64,000 nt of DNA from JASSUD01 sp031963415 (lineage in GTDB: Bacteria > Pseudomonadota > Gammaproteobacteria > Burkholderiales > Burkholderiaceae), in the NCBI GenBank assembly GCA_031963415.1, contig JASSUI010000001.1, forward strand, positions 558,001-622,000, in the 5' to 3' direction. A program made the position numbers and the translations under genes. Below are positions 45,406 to 53,146 of the stretch, piece by piece. The notes beneath the pieces were generated by a model that saw only the letters and a list, made by a program, of their open reading frames with translations, was not told the DNA's origin and searched no databases. The stretch's first letter is position 1, and each line of letters opens with the position of its first letter.

Positions 45406-46035
45406 TTAAGGAATATTTAGGTATTTGTGGATTTGTAAAGAAAGATGCCAACGCGGATGCTGTTTGCACCAGTCGACGGCGAATTGGGTGTTGAGTTCAC
45501 GCTCGGCATTATCCATCGGTTGCACAAAGAAATGCTCGAACGCGAGCTTTTCATAATCAGCTAAATTCTGCCGCTGCTGCGGCACGACAACTTTTAGCTC
45601 GTTGCCTTGCAAGACAGTCAGCTGCGCATCAGCTTTAGGGCTGACGCAAACCCAATCAATGCCTTCTGGAACAGGCAAGGTACCGTTAGTTTCAATCGCA
45701 ATGGTAAATCCTTGCGCATGCAGTGCTTCAATTAGCGGCGCATCAAGCTGCAGTAAAGGCTCCCCTCCTGTGCAGACAACGTAGCGATGCGTAGCACCAC
45801 TAGGCCACAGCGAAGCAATGCGCGCGGCCAGCTCAGTGGCGGTATATTTACCGCCATTTTCCCCATCGATACCGACAAAATCTGTATCGCAAAAGCGGCA
45901 CACAGCTTGCGCTCGTCCCTCTTCCCGACCTGACCATAAATTACAGCCGCTAAAGCGACAAAACACAGCCGGGCGACCTGCTTGCGCGCCCTCGCCTTGC
46001 AAGGTATAGAAAATTTCTTTAACGGTATAAGCCAT
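45406..46035 (-). CDS. queE: 7-carboxy-7-deazaguanine synthase (QueE)
   Basis: A radical SAM enzyme that contracts the pterin ring to 7-carboxy-7-deazaguanine. The 209-residue product has the FYTLQGEGAQAGRPAVFCRF start, a cluster motif of Cys-x14-Cys-x2-Cys (CNLW ... CRFC, then DTDF) and CTGGEPLLQ plus ETNGTLP. The x14 spacing instead of the common x3 is known from the Burkholderia QueE, which supports the betaproteobacterial origin. It stands between queC (41 bases upstream) and queD (5 bases downstream). Confidence 0.94.
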   Translation of the reverse strand: MAYTVKEIFYTLQGEGAQAGRPAVFCRFSGCNLWSGREEGRAQAVCRFCDTDFVGIDGENGGKYTATELAARIASLWPSGATHRYVVCTGGEPLLQLDAPLIEALHAQGFTIAIETNGTLPVPEGIDWVCVSPKADAQLTVLQGNELKVVVPQQRQNLADYEKLAFEHFFVQPMDNAERELNTQFAVDWCKQHPRWHLSLQIHKYLNIP

Positions 46036-46076
46036 ATCTATGATGCGTCGCAGCAGCTAGCCTTACGCACAATGAA

Positions 46077-46796
46077 TTAATTAGGAAGGCGTTGAATAAA
46101 TTCGCCGTAACCTCGTTTACGCAACTCGCAAGCCGGGCATTCACCACAACCATAACCCCAGTCATGCAATATTTCTCGCTCACCTAAGTAACAGGTATGG
46201 GTCTCGGTGCGGATTAACTCTGTTAGCGCTGCGCCACCAAGAGTATGCGCAAGCTGCCAAGTTTGCGCCTTATCCAGCCACATCAGTGGTGTTTCAATTA
46301 GGAAGCGACTATCCATCCCTAAATTTAGCGTCACTTGCAACGCCTTAAGGGTATCGTCTCGACAGTCAGGGTAACCAGAGAAATCTGTCTCACACATTCC
46401 GCCCACTAACACTTGCAGCCCGCGTCGATAGGCAATCGCTGCCGCTATAGTCAGGAACATCAGATTGCGGCCTGGCACAAAAGTATTAGGCAGGCCATTC
46501 GCGTTGTTTTCGATGGCAACTGACTGAATCATCGCCGTGTCACTAATTTGCGCCAGCAGGGGCAACGCTATCAAATGATCGTCTTGTAAGCGCTCACGCC
46601 AAGGCGCAAACTGCTCCCGCAAATGCGCTAAAAAACCAGCGCGACAAGCTAACTCAACGCGATGCCGCTGACCATAATCAAAGCCCAGCGTTTCAACCCG
46701 TGTGTAGCGATTCAACGCCCACGCTATGCAAGTCGCTGAATCTTGTCCGCCAGAGAACAACACCAGCGCGCCGTCTTTCGCCTCTTTGCGTGACAC
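46077..46796 (-). CDS. queC: 7-cyano-7-deazaguanine synthase (QueC)
   Basis: QueC makes preQ0 from 7-carboxy-7-deazaguanine with ATP and ammonia. The 239-residue product has the PP-loop LFSGGQDSATC, the conserved NTFVPGRNLMFLTIAAAIA and a four-cysteine zinc site (TCYLGE, then CGECPACELRKRGY). The start is a GTG at 46794-46796 with GAGG 8 bases upstream. It is the first gene of the leftward queC-queE-queD operon. queF and the tRNA transglycosylase are not in the window. Confidence 0.94.
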   Translation of the reverse strand: MSRKEAKDGALVLFSGGQDSATCIAWALNRYTRVETLGFDYGQRHRVELACRAGFLAHLREQFAPWRERLQDDHLIALPLLAQISDTAMIQSVAIENNANGLPNTFVPGRNLMFLTIAAAIAYRRGLQVLVGGMCETDFSGYPDCRDDTLKALQVTLNLGMDSRFLIETPLMWLDKAQTWQLAHTLGGAALTELIRTETHTCYLGEREILHDWGYGCGECPACELRKRGYGEFIQRLPN

Positions 46797-46892
46797 TTAA
46801 AGTCCTCTAAAAAAAGACGTTACTCTACCATTTAGGGAGAAACTGTATGGATTTACATAGTCATTAGGCAATAACATGTCGATAAATTTTAA

Positions 46893-47021
46893 TAGAACTC
46901 ATTCCATCAATGCCTAAAAGGCCGTGATCGGAGGTCGGGCGGTGCTCGGCATCCTCATGTACGTCCAGCGCCGGCCTCCCCCCCGCTGACGACCTTTTAG
47001 ACATTGATGAAACGAGTTCTA
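46893..47021. repeat. MITE-like palindromic element, AGAACTC family, copy 2
   Basis: About 129 bases. TAGAACTCATTCCATCAATG at the left pairs with CATTGATGAAACGAGTTCTA at the right, and CCTAAAAGG with CCTTTTAGA; the interior shares CGGCATCCTCATGTACGTCC with copy 1 but is about 18 bases shorter. Its right end is five bases before the ATG of the hybrid kinase, so it has displaced or become that gene's leader. Confidence 0.78.
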
Positions 47022-47026
47022 GTGTG

Positions 47027-50000
47027 ATGGCAGAAAAGGTTCTCGTGAAACAATCAATTATTGTTCGAATTCTCGTCGTAGTCGGCTTGTTTGCCATCAT
47101 GGTGAGTTTAGTTTCAGCATTTTTTATTGGCTTACAAACTTACCAAAGTGCCCGTGCTGAAGCGCTTGCCGAGTTAAGGCGCAGCATTACGAGTAGTGGA
47201 ATAATTACCGCTGAAAATCTACAAAAAGCCCAAAAGAATGCACATCGCTTGCTAGAAATTTGGAATACACCGGCTGTACAACAATCACACAACATCACCC
47301 CTGTACCTTACTCAGAAGTATTTTTCTCTGATGTAGGCGATCCTGCTCAGCTCGTTACCACACCGTTTGCCCGCAAGGTACGTTGGGCCGTACAGGTACT
47401 CGGCGCCGATACGGACGCTAGCGAAGACACCTTTCTTGACTTTCCAGGGCGCGGCACGGCCATCCACTTTCCACGCACGGCTCCTGATGCTTATGCGTAT
47501 GAACGGGCACAACAAGTTCGCCATTTACGCAGAAAAGCGGCGCAGACGACCAACAATATTATTTGGGGAAACTTACACTTTGATTCATTTTGGCAGGCCT
47601 GGACTATTTCTGTCGCGGCCATCCAGCGCGACAAGGCAGGTAGACCTATCACCATCGCTGGTCACGGCTTACTCATTGATAACCTGATCAAGAAGCCGCT
47701 GGTCCTACCCAGTGGCGCGACGGGTTTTGTCTTGACGCATAAAAAGAATTTGGTTTTGCCTTTAAGCGATGAAAAGTCCAACAACTTCGCGCCATCGCTT
47801 ATCCAGCAAATGCCGTTACATAGGCTTAGCGCCACATCTGCCCCCTTCTATTATTCTTTGCAAAACGCTAAAGCTTACGTCAGACCTTTAGAAGAACTCG
47901 GTTGGTATTTAGCCATTGTTATTCCAAATCAGATTCTAGAAGCCCAAGCTTGGGCGCCGATTTGGAAGCAATTACCGATTCGTTTCATCGGCATTATTGG
48001 GCTTTGTTTATGCCTTTATTTGGTTATTACTCACATTCTTGCCAAACCGCTCTTACAGTTTATTACTGAGATTGATAAAGGTAGAGCGGGTGGCACTCGC
48101 CCTCGTTTGACCTACAGCAAGCCAGATGAGTTTGGGCGTTTTGCTGCGGCTTACAATTCGTTATTAGACGAAGTCGATACGCAATATGTCGCGCTGGAAA
48201 AGCAAGTTCAGGAAAGAACCGCCGAACTCGAGATTGCACGCAAGGAAGCGCAACGAGCCAATGAATTGAAGAGCCGCTTCTTAGCCAATATGAGCCATGA
48301 AATTCGTACCCCAATGAATGGGGTGATTGGGATGTTAAGCCTATTGGCCGACTCCGAACTCAATACCGAGCAGCGGCGCTATTGCCAAGCGGCAAAGCAA
48401 AGTGGCGAATTGCTGTTATCGATTATTAATGAGATTCTTGACTTCTCTCGTATCGAATCCAATAACGTCTCACTCAACCCAGTGACTTTCGATCTACTGA
48501 ATTTATTAGATCAAATCGTTGAGGTTTTTATCCCCAGAGCACATCAAAAGAGACTCCACCTAGCCCTTGAGGTTGCCCCCGAAGTCCCCGCAGAACTTAT
48601 TGCTGACGCAACTAAGCTGCAGCAAATTATTACTAATTTGCTGGGCAACGCGATTAAATTTACCCCCTCTGGCTCGGTTACTGTTGCTGTTGACTATCGA
48701 GCCGACACTTTATTAGATCCCGATACCAGCTCTCGTGTGGGGCATCTGATCATCTCTGTGAGTGACACTGGCATTGGCATTTCAGCTGAAGCGATGCAGC
48801 GTGTTTTTTACCCCTTTTTACAAGCTGATGCTTCCATTACGCGCCGCTTTGGGGGTACTGGACTGGGGTTATCGATTTGTAAACACTTAACTGAGTTGCT
48901 GGGCGGCAAAATTCAATTACAAAGCACACTTGGCAAAGGCACGACTTTTACCGTCGATCTTCCGATCAACGAAGCTGCACCACGCGAACGGCCTGAACTC
49001 GCGCTATTCGCTCAGTTACATATTGTGGTGGTGTTACAAAATAGCGTCATGCCAACTATCTTGCGTTACGCCTTTGAACGTTTTGGAGTCTCGTATAGCT
49101 TCGCCAGCTCGCCTCTCGAGGCCGTTAAGCTTCTACGCCGCACACCATTGACACGTATCGACGCATTGTGGTGCGACACCCAATTTGAGGTACATCAGGC
49201 TAAAAAGCTTTTACGTGTCATTAAGGGGCTTTATAGCGATGCCGATCCTAGCCTGCTTTTACTCAGTGACAAAGCAACCTCAAGCCGAGTCGCGCCTGCT
49301 AATAAGCAAGGAATTCCCATCCTTGAATGCGCACCTTTACTTTTCCAAGATTTTATTAACAACCTCAACGACATCGCTGGCTTAACAAAAAATGCAGAGC
49401 CTGAATCCCAATTTGCGATTCAATCGTATTCATTAAAATTATTAGTCGTTGATGATATGGCGATTAATTTAGAAATTTTCAGTGCGATGGCGCAAAAGCT
49501 TGGGCATACCGTGAAAACTGCTAAAGATGCCGTGCAAGCGTTGCAAATTCTGGCTACTGAGACTTTTGATGCAGTGATTTTAGATGGGCAAATGCCAGGC
49601 ATGAGTGGCATCGAAGCTGCGCGCCGCATCCGACAAAAGAGCGACCCTGTATTAGATCCTGAGGTTTACATCATCGCTATGTCAGCCGGTGCTTTTGAAG
49701 ATGAACGCACCGCCTTTCTCACTGCCGGCGCCAACGATTTCTTACCGAAACCCGTCGTTCCCAAAATACTAGCGGCAGCCCTTTTAAAGGCAATTAATTA
49801 TCAATTGGAAAGAAATATCGAGTTGACACCCTCTCAATCCAACAGTGCAGCCCATGATGCTGATCATTGGGGATTTAACGAAGCGCTAATGGATCGTTTT
49901 AGAAATGAATTGCAGCGTTTGCATCAACTTGCCCAACGGTACTTCCTTAAAAACGATGTACCAGCGCTATTACGCGAGCTACACAAAATGAAAGGAATTG

Positions 50001-50140
50001 CAGGGTTATTAGCAGAATGGCAAATTGAAGCAATGATTATTCATACTGAGAAAGTGGCAAAACAAGAGAATTTAATAGAGGTGGAGCAAGGGCTACATAA
50101 GCTTAAGGATTTGCTTTATAAGCAAAATTTTTCTATTTAA
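47027..50140 (+). CDS. SsrA-like hybrid sensor histidine kinase next to the T3SS
   Basis: A 1,037-residue phosphorelay kinase. Order: membrane helix about 12-36, periplasmic sensor (about 37-325, Cache-like by eye), second membrane helix about 327-347, HAMP-like linker, coiled coil, HisKA with ANMSHEIRTPMNGVIGM, HATPase (KLQQIITNLLGNAIKFTPS, RRFGGTGLGLSICKHLTELL), a degenerate receiver-like stretch, a receiver (KLLVVDDMAINLEIF, AVILDGQMPGMSG, LPKPV) and a C-terminal HPt domain (LLRELHKMKGIAGLL). This is the same layout as SsrA of SPI-2, and it sits just before the translocation genes, while a NarL/LuxR regulator closes the locus. The start is GTG-ATG at 47024-47029; no ribosome binding site is visible because a palindromic element ends five bases upstream. 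Confidence 0.87.
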   Translation: MAEKVLVKQSIIVRILVVVGLFAIMVSLVSAFFIGLQTYQSARAEALAELRRSITSSGIITAENLQKAQKNAHRLLEIWNTPAVQQSHNITPVPYSEVFFSDVGDPAQLVTTPFARKVRWAVQVLGADTDASEDTFLDFPGRGTAIHFPRTAPDAYAYERAQQVRHLRRKAAQTTNNIIWGNLHFDSFWQAWTISVAAIQRDKAGRPITIAGHGLLIDNLIKKPLVLPSGATGFVLTHKKNLVLPLSDEKSNNFAPSLIQQMPLHRLSATSAPFYYSLQNAKAYVRPLEELGWYLAIVIPNQILEAQAWAPIWKQLPIRFIGIIGLCLCLYLVITHILAKPLLQFITEIDKGRAGGTRPRLTYSKPDEFGRFAAAYNSLLDEVDTQYVALEKQVQERTAELEIARKEAQRANELKSRFLANMSHEIRTPMNGVIGMLSLLADSELNTEQRRYCQAAKQSGELLLSIINEILDFSRIESNNVSLNPVTFDLLNLLDQIVEVFIPRAHQKRLHLALEVAPEVPAELIADATKLQQIITNLLGNAIKFTPSGSVTVAVDYRADTLLDPDTSSRVGHLIISVSDTGIGISAEAMQRVFYPFLQADASITRRFGGTGLGLSICKHLTELLGGKIQLQSTLGKGTTFTVDLPINEAAPRERPELALFAQLHIVVVLQNSVMPTILRYAFERFGVSYSFASSPLEAVKLLRRTPLTRIDALWCDTQFEVHQAKKLLRVIKGLYSDADPSLLLLSDKATSSRVAPANKQGIPILECAPLLFQDFINNLNDIAGLTKNAEPESQFAIQSYSLKLLVVDDMAINLEIFSAMAQKLGHTVKTAKDAVQALQILATETFDAVILDGQMPGMSGIEAARRIRQKSDPVLDPEVYIIAMSAGAFEDERTAFLTAGANDFLPKPVVPKILAAALLKAINYQLERNIELTPSQSNSAAHDADHWGFNEALMDRFRNELQRLHQLAQRYFLKNDVPALLRELHKMKGIAGLLAEWQIEAMIIHTEKVAKQENLIEVEQGLHKLKDLLYKQNFSI

Positions 50141-50235
50141 AAACTTGTTGAGAGTCGCACCGACACGCTTGCGCACCGTTACTGTGGTAGTTTGTACAGC
50201 TTGCGTCAGGAAAACTCTAGATGCGTTTTCAGAAT

Positions 50236-50283
50236 TCGCTGAATAAATCTCTCTTAGAAAATGCTAGACGATTTATTCAACTA
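50236..50283. repeat. Short palindrome, GCTGAATAAA family
   Basis: CGCTGAATAAATC at the left pairs with GATTTATTCAACT at the right, 48 bases in total. It is a shorter relative of 20108-20185 and 63501-63584 and lies about 95 bases after the hybrid kinase stop, where a terminator could be. Confidence 0.5.
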
Positions 50284-50430
50284 TCTATCCCATCAAGTCA
50301 CTTCGTTTATTTTTTAAGGAATCGTAGATAACTCAATGAAAAATAAAGATAAATCCCAATAAAACAACAAAAACTTTTGCTATTTTTTATTTATCTTGCT
50401 GCTTGAAGAATTTTAATTAATAGCGGCTTT

Positions 50431-50495
50431 GGCCCGATTGACAAAGCTAAGCGCGTTATCGAAATTTTTCTATTGGCCGATCAAAGCTAAGCGCT
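50431..50495 (+). promoter_or_regulatory. Two direct repeats upstream of the T3SS operon
   Basis: GGCCCGATTGACAAAGCTAA (from 50431) and GGCCGATCAAAGCTAA (from 50475), each followed by GCGC, are direct repeats about 44 bases apart. The spacing, near four helical turns, suits cooperative binding, but no regulator is known. Confidence 0.35.
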
Positions 50496-50507
50496 CTTGT
50501 TTAATTA

Positions 50508-50521
50508 AGGTATACACCTTA
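50508..50521. promoter_or_regulatory. Operator-like palindrome upstream of the T3SS translocation operon
   Basis: AAGGT-ATAC-ACCTT, centred about 73 bases before the first start codon. It shares the AGGT-N4-ACCT core and the distance with the sites before the two coiled-coil genes. Confidence 0.6.
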
Positions 50522-50587
50522 TATTCGCCCCTTCGCACTCTTACCATACTGGCATTCTGTCATTGAAGTTAGCCGAAGAGGTCTCAA

Positions 50588-50980
50588 ATGGATGATTTAC
50601 AAAGCTCTGTAGAGAATTTACAAAATGAAATCTCAAGGCTTGAGAAATTGATGGGGGTGTTTAACCAATTTCCCAAACAACTTGCCGAGCTTCAAGAAAA
50701 TGCCACACATGACCCCGTTGAACGGACGCGCTTAGAAAAATTACATCAAGCATTGAATAACAATAGCGAGCTCTCTAAAAATTTTCAGAAGATGCAGGAA
50801 TTAGCCATCGAAATAGCGAAAGTCCACAACACAACAACTACGCTTGACCCTAATATTGGGCTAGACCCGATGGCAGAGTCTGCCGCCTCTATCAGGCTGC
50901 CGCAAGCGGATAAAGCGAACCCACAGAATAAGGCAACGCAGGCGCCGAAAAAGAAATTAAAGTCGCGCTCTTTTATTTAA
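50588..50980 (+). CDS. Small coiled-coil protein, probable CesA/SseA-like T3SS chaperone
   Basis: A 130-residue protein: residues 1-80 are a helical hairpin-like coiled coil (LQSSVENLQNEISRLEKLMG, then VERTRLEKLHQALNNN), and the tail is Ala/Lys-rich ending PKKKLKSRSFI. No close family match is recognised from sequence alone. Size, coiled coil, basic tail and position directly before a large EspA/SseB-like gene match SseA, the CesA-type chaperone of the SPI-2 filament protein. GAGG stands before the ATG. It is the first gene of the T3SS translocation operon. Confidence 0.6.
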   Translation: MDDLQSSVENLQNEISRLEKLMGVFNQFPKQLAELQENATHDPVERTRLEKLHQALNNNSELSKNFQKMQELAIEIAKVHNTTTTLDPNIGLDPMAESAASIRLPQADKANPQNKATQAPKKKLKSRSFI

Positions 50981-51051
50981 CAGACATATTGTGTAGATCG
51001 CGCCAATAGCGCGTCTCTCTAAACTAACAGGAACAGTTTCAAGGAACGACT

Positions 51052-52575
51052 ATGCTTAGTGGATTTTTACCCTCAACGCTCCCTTGTTCAAAAACTCAAG
51101 CTCAATTTAATAGCTTGATCCAGCAGAATGCCAAAATACTTGCAGCAACTGGAAACTATGATCTCCGTACGGCGCAAGACCTGCAAAAAATTGTTGCGAT
51201 GATGTCAGGCACGCTGCAGGAAGTGTTAACTGTTTCTCGAACAACACTTCAGCAAAAACTTGCTGAAATTACCCTATTGGAAGAAAAAGGCCAGCGCCAA
51301 CCTGCCACAGGAGAAGCGCGTGCATCGCAACAACAGCCTGCAAGTACTAAAACAAACTTGGCAGCTAACCTTGCCGCAGCTCCTTACAAAAACGAAACAC
51401 GCGCGCAACAAGACACTTCACCCAAAGATAGCCAGAAAATCTATGCTGGCGAACGTACCTCTCATAGCGAAACGTTAGATGAAACGCTACGTTATCAGGA
51501 TGATGCACAGTACACGCTAGCCTCTAGTAAAAACGGAGCAGAGGATTCTGCTGATCAATATCGCAGATCGAAGACTTATCTAACTGAAGAAGAGTTAGAA
51601 AAGATAATAAATGGGAAAGACAGCACTTCATCGGGCTCGATGAATTACTCTGCTACATCCTATTCGTTAAATGAAGAAACCACTCAAAAGGCGGCATTCT
51701 CCGCCACTAGCTTTGGGGTGGAATTGAATGACAGGACTCGATATAGGCTTGATCTGTCTGATGATCAATTTAGTTTGGAAAGAAGCCAGCCATATAGCGT
51801 AAACACCCCAGGTACAACTTTCTCTCCAAAAAACACGATGGGATGGTTAATGCGCGTATTTCAAGAGATAACCGATACAGCGCTGGAAGTTCTACAACTT
51901 CTAGGGCAAAAAGCGGAAAGAAGTACAGCCATCGTGAGACAAGTGACAAAAGCGTCTAAAGATATTAAGGCTGCCTTAGAGAAAGTAGGCGAAAACGGCA
52001 CCTGGAAGTGGGGTGATCAGAAGTATGAGAACGGAAATCCAGTGTTTGACGAGGATGGAAACCCAGTATTTGTTCCGAAGAAAGAGTATGAAAGCATTTT
52101 CCGAACTATGAGAGAGCAAGGCATTACCATCGATGGGATGGACGTATTGGATTGGCTACAAAAACGCTCGAAACCATCAGAAAAAAAAGATTTATGGACT
52201 CATCTTTCTGAGGAGCATGGATACAATCCATCTTTCTGGGAAAGACTTGAGATGGGTTGGGATGCTTCGCTTTCCCAACGTACAGGCACTCCTCACTATG
52301 TGGAAGATGAGGCAAAAAAGCTTGCTGGCTGTAAAAAAAGTCATGACGTCGAGATGTTAGATATAAAAGAAGGCGAGATCAGTAAAGGTGATCTGCTTAG
52401 GCTCTCAAGTGTACTAGACGATGCAGTCGTAGAACGTAACGATGCCAATAGTAAGCTCCAAGGGCAATTGACGGCTCAAACGCAGCTTTACCAAAGCTTT
52501 CAGAACGCCGTTATCAATGTGGGTTTTATCATTGCCGAGCTGATGAAATCAGCATTTGTCAAAATGCCTATTTAA
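51052..52575 (+). CDS. Large EspA/SseB-like T3SS filament or tip protein (tentative)
   Basis: A 507-residue protein. The N-terminal 90 residues are helical, residues about 95-230 are Ser/Thr/Gln-rich and probably disordered, and the C-terminal 75 residues (from KGDLLRLSSVLDDAVVERND) form a coiled coil ending in a hydrophobic stretch (NAVINVGFIIAELMKSAFVK) of the kind that polymerises in EspA-type filaments. Position fits SseB: after an SseA-like gene and before the SscA-type chaperone, SseC and SseD. EspA/SseB are about 190-200 residues, so this protein is more than twice as long, with an extra middle part including a GNPVFDEDGNPVFVPKKEYE near-repeat. AAGGA precedes the ATG. It could also be an unrelated secreted effector. 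Confidence 0.55.
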   Translation: MLSGFLPSTLPCSKTQAQFNSLIQQNAKILAATGNYDLRTAQDLQKIVAMMSGTLQEVLTVSRTTLQQKLAEITLLEEKGQRQPATGEARASQQQPASTKTNLAANLAAAPYKNETRAQQDTSPKDSQKIYAGERTSHSETLDETLRYQDDAQYTLASSKNGAEDSADQYRRSKTYLTEEELEKIINGKDSTSSGSMNYSATSYSLNEETTQKAAFSATSFGVELNDRTRYRLDLSDDQFSLERSQPYSVNTPGTTFSPKNTMGWLMRVFQEITDTALEVLQLLGQKAERSTAIVRQVTKASKDIKAALEKVGENGTWKWGDQKYENGNPVFDEDGNPVFVPKKEYESIFRTMREQGITIDGMDVLDWLQKRSKPSEKKDLWTHLSEEHGYNPSFWERLEMGWDASLSQRTGTPHYVEDEAKKLAGCKKSHDVEMLDIKEGEISKGDLLRLSSVLDDAVVERNDANSKLQGQLTAQTQLYQSFQNAVINVGFIIAELMKSAFVKMPI

Positions 52576-52578
52576 CTG

Positions 52579-53034
52579 ATGAAAACTGAGGAAATTCTTG
52601 ATTTTCTCGCCCAAGGTGGCGCTTTACGAATGTTGACCAACATTGACGAAGCTCAACTGCAAACGCTGTATGCTTTTGCTTGTCAACAGGTCAAACGTGG
52701 TGAAGTAGCTATCGCTGAAAGTTTATTCCATGCTCTATTCTGCCTTGATTCGTGGAATTTTAATTATGCGTTAGCGCTCGGGTTGTGCCAACAGTCACGA
52801 GGCGCTCATCAAGAAGCGTTGCTTCATTTTTTCAGGGCGGGAACTGTGAAAATAACGGACCCTCGTCCTTCTTATTACGCTGCACTGAGCTATCGGAAGT
52901 TAGGCGAAGTTAACTACGCCAGGAAAGCATTCTCAGCAGCGTTGCGCTGGGCATCAAACAGACCGCAGCATCAAACTTTAAGACAGCAGGCTGAACGGGC
53001 ATTGGCTGAGCTTCCGGTAGAAAATCGTGGTTAA
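52579..53034 (+). CDS. T3SS translocator chaperone, SycD/LcrH/SscA type
   Basis: A 151-residue protein made of three TPR-like helical hairpins (AIAESLFHALFCLDSWNFNY, ALGLCQQSRGAHQEALLHFF, ALSYRKLGEVNYARKAFSAA), the size and pattern of class II chaperones that hold the two hydrophobic translocators in the cytoplasm before export. It starts three bases after the previous stop without its own clear ribosome binding site, so it is translationally coupled, and is followed by the two translocator genes. Confidence 0.85.
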   Translation: MKTEEILDFLAQGGALRMLTNIDEAQLQTLYAFACQQVKRGEVAIAESLFHALFCLDSWNFNYALALGLCQQSRGAHQEALLHFFRAGTVKITDPRPSYYAALSYRKLGEVNYARKAFSAALRWASNRPQHQTLRQQAERALAELPVENRG

Positions 53035-53146
53035 AGCATTACCTTTAGGGCTTATGAGAGTGAGCCCAAATTTCAATGTAAATGATTAAATGCACGCACA
53101 AATAAAGTCGCGTCGCAATAAATGAATCTCAAATAAGGAAGTCGCT

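Larger units (their letters stand above)
50141..50587. other. Intergenic region upstream of the T3SS translocation operon
   Basis: 447 bases without a gene. It holds a GCTGAATAAA-type hairpin after the kinase gene (50236-50283), two direct repeats (50431-50495), the shared operator (50508-50521) and the operon promoter. Confidence 0.55.

Noticed and set aside
50522..50540. TTCGC-ccc-TTCGC resembling a plant-inducible-promoter box of Hrp systems
   Set aside because: The two TTCGC words are three bases apart, not about 15 as in PIP boxes.
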